From the NCBI GenBank assembly GCA_018823705.1, contig JAHJHP010000009.1:1-55280 (forward strand): a stretch of 55,280 bases of DNA. The letters are read 5' to 3'. A program made the position numbers and the translations under genes. The notes under the pieces are model-generated. The model did no database searches and was not told the DNA's origin. It saw only the letters and a list, made by a program, of their open reading frames with translations. This document shows, one piece after another, positions 53,190 to 55,280 of this stretch (its first letter is position 1; each line of letters opens with the position of its first letter). Origin of the DNA: Candidatus Omnitrophota bacterium. GTDB lineage: Bacteria; Omnitrophota; Gorgyraeia; 2-01-FULL-45-10.

Positions 53190-54497
53190 TCATCTGCTTA
53201 CCAATCCGCAAGCTATGAACCTCTCAATGTAATCCCTCGTCTTCCAATATTCGAGGTCCAGCTTTTCCGCTATATTGAAAACACTGTTTTTGCCGTCAAA
53301 ATGCTGCATGATCAAGTATATGTTCGCATTGATGGCCGCATCTTCTTTAGGGCTAACCCATAGGCCATACCGGGTTAAGAATGCTGGCCCCGTAAACTTA
53401 CGTCGAGGGATGTAATCAGACGCAAAGATGCGCGCGATCTCCTCTACCACATCCACTGTCTTTTGAAGCCTGTCTTCATGGATAATATCCATGTTGTCCG
53501 CGCTGGTATGATACTCCTTATAAGGATAACGGCTTATCGAGATACAGGGAACATCAACACCAGGCCCGTTTATGACCTTTTCATCATTTCCTACAACCTT
53601 CAGAAATGCGCCCTCCCTGAAACCTGGTTCAAGCCTTCTTAGCACATAGCGCGCTATTCTATCTATTTTATGATCGCCCTGCCAGGACTTTTGAAGGACT
53701 AGAGAATTCCTGTTCCCCGCCATTTCAATAAATATACCCGCCTTGAGACGTTTAACAACTTCTTTGTGATGACTTAGATAACATATACTGCCTATCGTTT
53801 CCGGGCAAAAAAGAAAGCGGATCGCGCTGCTTCCTTCCGGTAACGGTCTGGAAACAAGTCTTCGCGCGATCTCAACGGCAACAGCAACTCCTGATAGCCC
53901 ATCGTTCGCCTGGTACGGGTGATCTATGTGGCCGCATATTATGAGATCTCCGGACTGCTTATCGTGCCGCGGACCTGAAGAAAGGCGTGCAATACCGACT
54001 TTAAGCCCCTTTTTTGCCGCGGTAATGAACTTGGCGCGAATGACTACATGAAACCGCCCCTTCCTGGGCAACCTGTCATATTCGTTCTTTGTAAGAGAGA
54101 ACCCCCACTCCTTCACGTAGTATGCATACTGCCATGGTATCGCGGATGGGATCTTTTCTGAATAATGCAGGTGTGTCTTTAATTCATCCCATGTCATTCG
54201 TTTTTGTATCGGAACTGAGTAGGATACAAGATGCATAGGGTTCAAGTTGAAATCCGCCACTCGCCTGCCATCCTCAAGCTCTATATATGCCTCGTCGACC
54301 TCATAGCGTGGAGGTACCTGCCATGTCCACGCGCGCGACATCGGGGCATAGCATTCGATCGAATATTTTGCCGAGGCCGGTATGCGGCTACCGATCATTT
54401 TTAGCGCCTTATCGGTATCATTATGGACCAAAGTCCGGTAAAGAGGATATAGCTCTCTAACTATTTCTTTTATCATATGTTTTCTACTTTTCACCAT
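53190..54497 (-). CDS. DUF4910/DUF2172 aminopeptidase-like protein with winged-helix tail
   Basis: The 435-residue protein has three parts. The N-terminal part has the DUF4910-type sequence TWQVPPRYEVDEAYIELEDG and NPMHLVSYSVP. The central part has an M28-like metal site, CGHIDHPYQANDGLSG, and later HTSADNMDIIHED. The last 60 residues (INANIYLIMQHFDGKNSVFNIAEKL) form a winged helix. The layout is that of aminopeptidase-like proteins frequent in sugar-biosynthesis loci whose reaction is not established. The ATG at 54497 has GGAGG eight bases upstream. Its gene lies between the radical SAM gene off the edge and the AAC(3)-like gene. Confidence 0.87.
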   Translation of the reverse strand: MVKSRKHMIKEIVRELYPLYRTLVHNDTDKALKMIGSRIPASAKYSIECYAPMSRAWTWQVPPRYEVDEAYIELEDGRRVADFNLNPMHLVSYSVPIQKRMTWDELKTHLHYSEKIPSAIPWQYAYYVKEWGFSLTKNEYDRLPRKGRFHVVIRAKFITAAKKGLKVGIARLSSGPRHDKQSGDLIICGHIDHPYQANDGLSGVAVAVEIARRLVSRPLPEGSSAIRFLFCPETIGSICYLSHHKEVVKRLKAGIFIEMAGNRNSLVLQKSWQGDHKIDRIARYVLRRLEPGFREGAFLKVVGNDEKVINGPGVDVPCISISRYPYKEYHTSADNMDIIHEDRLQKTVDVVEEIARIFASDYIPRRKFTGPAFLTRYGLWVSPKEDAAINANIYLIMQHFDGKNSVFNIAEKLDLEYWKTRDYIERFIACGLVSR

Positions 54498-54508
54498 TAT
54501 TACACCTC

Positions 54509-55280
54509 CTATCGCTTAAGATCTTCGGATATTGATACCGTCCCTTTATCATTTAACACGATTCTAGTCGACTCGTCCCGGAACCGTGCAAACAATAACC
54601 CGCATATCTTCCTCAGAACGAAATAGGTTTCGTACACAAGCGGCGTAATAATATGTATCATGACAAATTTATACGGTGCTAATTTGGATGCCTTACCCGC
54701 TCGAAACAAGTTCTTATCAAGCTCTTTAAGAACCATCATCCTCATCAACTTTACAACAATATCCGGGTATTTCGTAAAGTTGATCGTTAAGACCATCGCG
54801 TCACGATTCGCCACTATCTCGAGATACCGAACGGTATTTTTTATCAGTCCCTGCTCAGTGCACCACCTAAACAACCTGGACCCGGGATAAGGCGTGGTAA
54901 AAAATACAGCGCTATCGGTAATTCCGGCCTCCTTTATCGCGTTAATCGTATTCCGCAGCGTATCCCGCGTCTCCCCGGGCGTTCCTACCATAAACGAGCA
55001 GGCCGGCGTAATGGCTGTATCGCTTATCAATTGATATGCCTTGATGTTGGTCGAGCGCGACATACGCTTCCCTAAAATTTTCAAAATTGTGTCGTCCCCG
55101 GATTCAAAACCATAGGCAAGATAATAGCAATTGGAACCCTCAAGCGCCTCGAGAAGTTCATGCGTAACGTAATCCGCCCTTATTGAACAGGAAAAGTAGG
55201 CATCCGGAAAATTGTTGGTCATCATCGCCGAAAATTCGCGCGCCTGTTTTGGATTATAAAGAAAAAGGTCTTCCCCCATG
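54509..55280 (-). CDS. Radical SAM protein, N-terminus off the window
   Basis: Only the last 256 or so residues are present; the frame continues past the right edge, so the codon at 55279 is internal. The visible part has the radical SAM barrel elements EDLFLYNPKQAREF, SCSIRADYVTHELLEAL, GFESGDDTILKIL and the later VGTPGETRDTLRNT and FFTTPYPGSRLFRW. These match the B12-binding radical SAM group of this locus. The cobalamin domain and the CxxxCxxC cluster would lie outside the window, so membership of the B12 group is inferred from the C-terminal pattern. The C-terminal region (LAPYKFVMIHIITPLVYE) is slightly hydrophobic. Confidence 0.85.
   Translation of the reverse strand, partial: MGEDLFLYNPKQAREFSAMMTNNFPDAYFSCSIRADYVTHELLEALEGSNCYYLAYGFESGDDTILKILGKRMSRSTNIKAYQLISDTAITPACSFMVGTPGETRDTLRNTINAIKEAGITDSAVFFTTPYPGSRLFRWCTEQGLIKNTVRYLEIVANRDAMVLTINFTKYPDIVVKLMRMMVLKELDKNLFRAGKASKLAPYKFVMIHIITPLVYETYFVLRKICGLLFARFRDESTRIVLNDKGTVSISEDLKR

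Noticed and set aside
1-55280. CRISPR arrays, tRNA genes, rRNA genes and cobalamin riboswitches
   Set aside because: No regularly spaced repeats, cloverleaf-like or rRNA sequences were seen. No conserved riboswitch core was recognised upstream of the B12-type genes, although a covariance search would be needed to exclude one.

Overview
The window is a dense bacterial segment in which all 51 supportable protein genes lie on the minus strand, so transcription runs from high to low coordinates. Gaps are short, and many neighbours overlap by 1-4 bases (ATGA or TGATG). No tRNA, rRNA, CRISPR array or insertion-sequence transposase was seen. The gene content suggests an uncultured Gram-negative-type bacterium. 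It includes a heptose phosphatase, a heptosyltransferase-like GT9, a WecA/MraY-type initiating transferase and an O-antigen-ligase-like protein. The many cobalamin-type radical SAM proteins among glycosyltransferases, together with a large secreted YD-repeat/coiled-coil protein, resemble Candidatus Omnitrophota or related lineages. That placement is inference, not a database result.

Left part (1-7.3 kb). A large secreted protein runs off the left edge and has its own sigma70-type promoter overlapped by a small operator-like repeat. Housekeeping genes follow: fmt, priA, a family-4 uracil-DNA glycosylase, an MGDG-synthase/MurG-like glycosyltransferase and a GmhB-type phosphatase. Two palindromic repeat elements lie in the gaps on either side of priA.

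Middle and right (7.3-55.3 kb). A continuous surface-glycan locus occupies the rest. It holds eleven GT2 enzymes, three GT39-like membrane glycosyltransferases, two GT4 enzymes (one fused to a DUF218 domain), a GT9, a probable GT-B enzyme, a WecA-like initiator, a WaaL-like ligase, a nucleotide-sugar epimerase and five methyltransferases. It also holds a glutaminase/PP-loop sugar amidotransferase fusion, an SGNH esterase, an AAC(3)-fold acyltransferase and a DUF4910 aminopeptidase-like protein. Six complete B12-type radical SAM proteins, one partial radical SAM protein and two SPASM-type radical SAM proteins are interleaved. No flippase, Wzz or ABC exporter was recognised.

How the genes may work together. 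Each of the three GT39-like enzymes has a B12-type radical SAM gene beside it or one small gene away, and a polyprenyl-phosphate-sugar-synthase-like GT2 in the same block. I infer three versions of one module: load a sugar onto a lipid carrier, modify sugar or lipid by radical chemistry, then transfer it outside the membrane. A RelE-like/AbrB-like toxin-antitoxin pair with its own promoter interrupts the run of GT2 paralogues at about 15 kb. Because every gene points the same way, the locus may be read as very long operons. Internal promoter-like sequences were found only at 38.1 kb and 15.5 kb. No gene-free stretch exceeds 300 bases.
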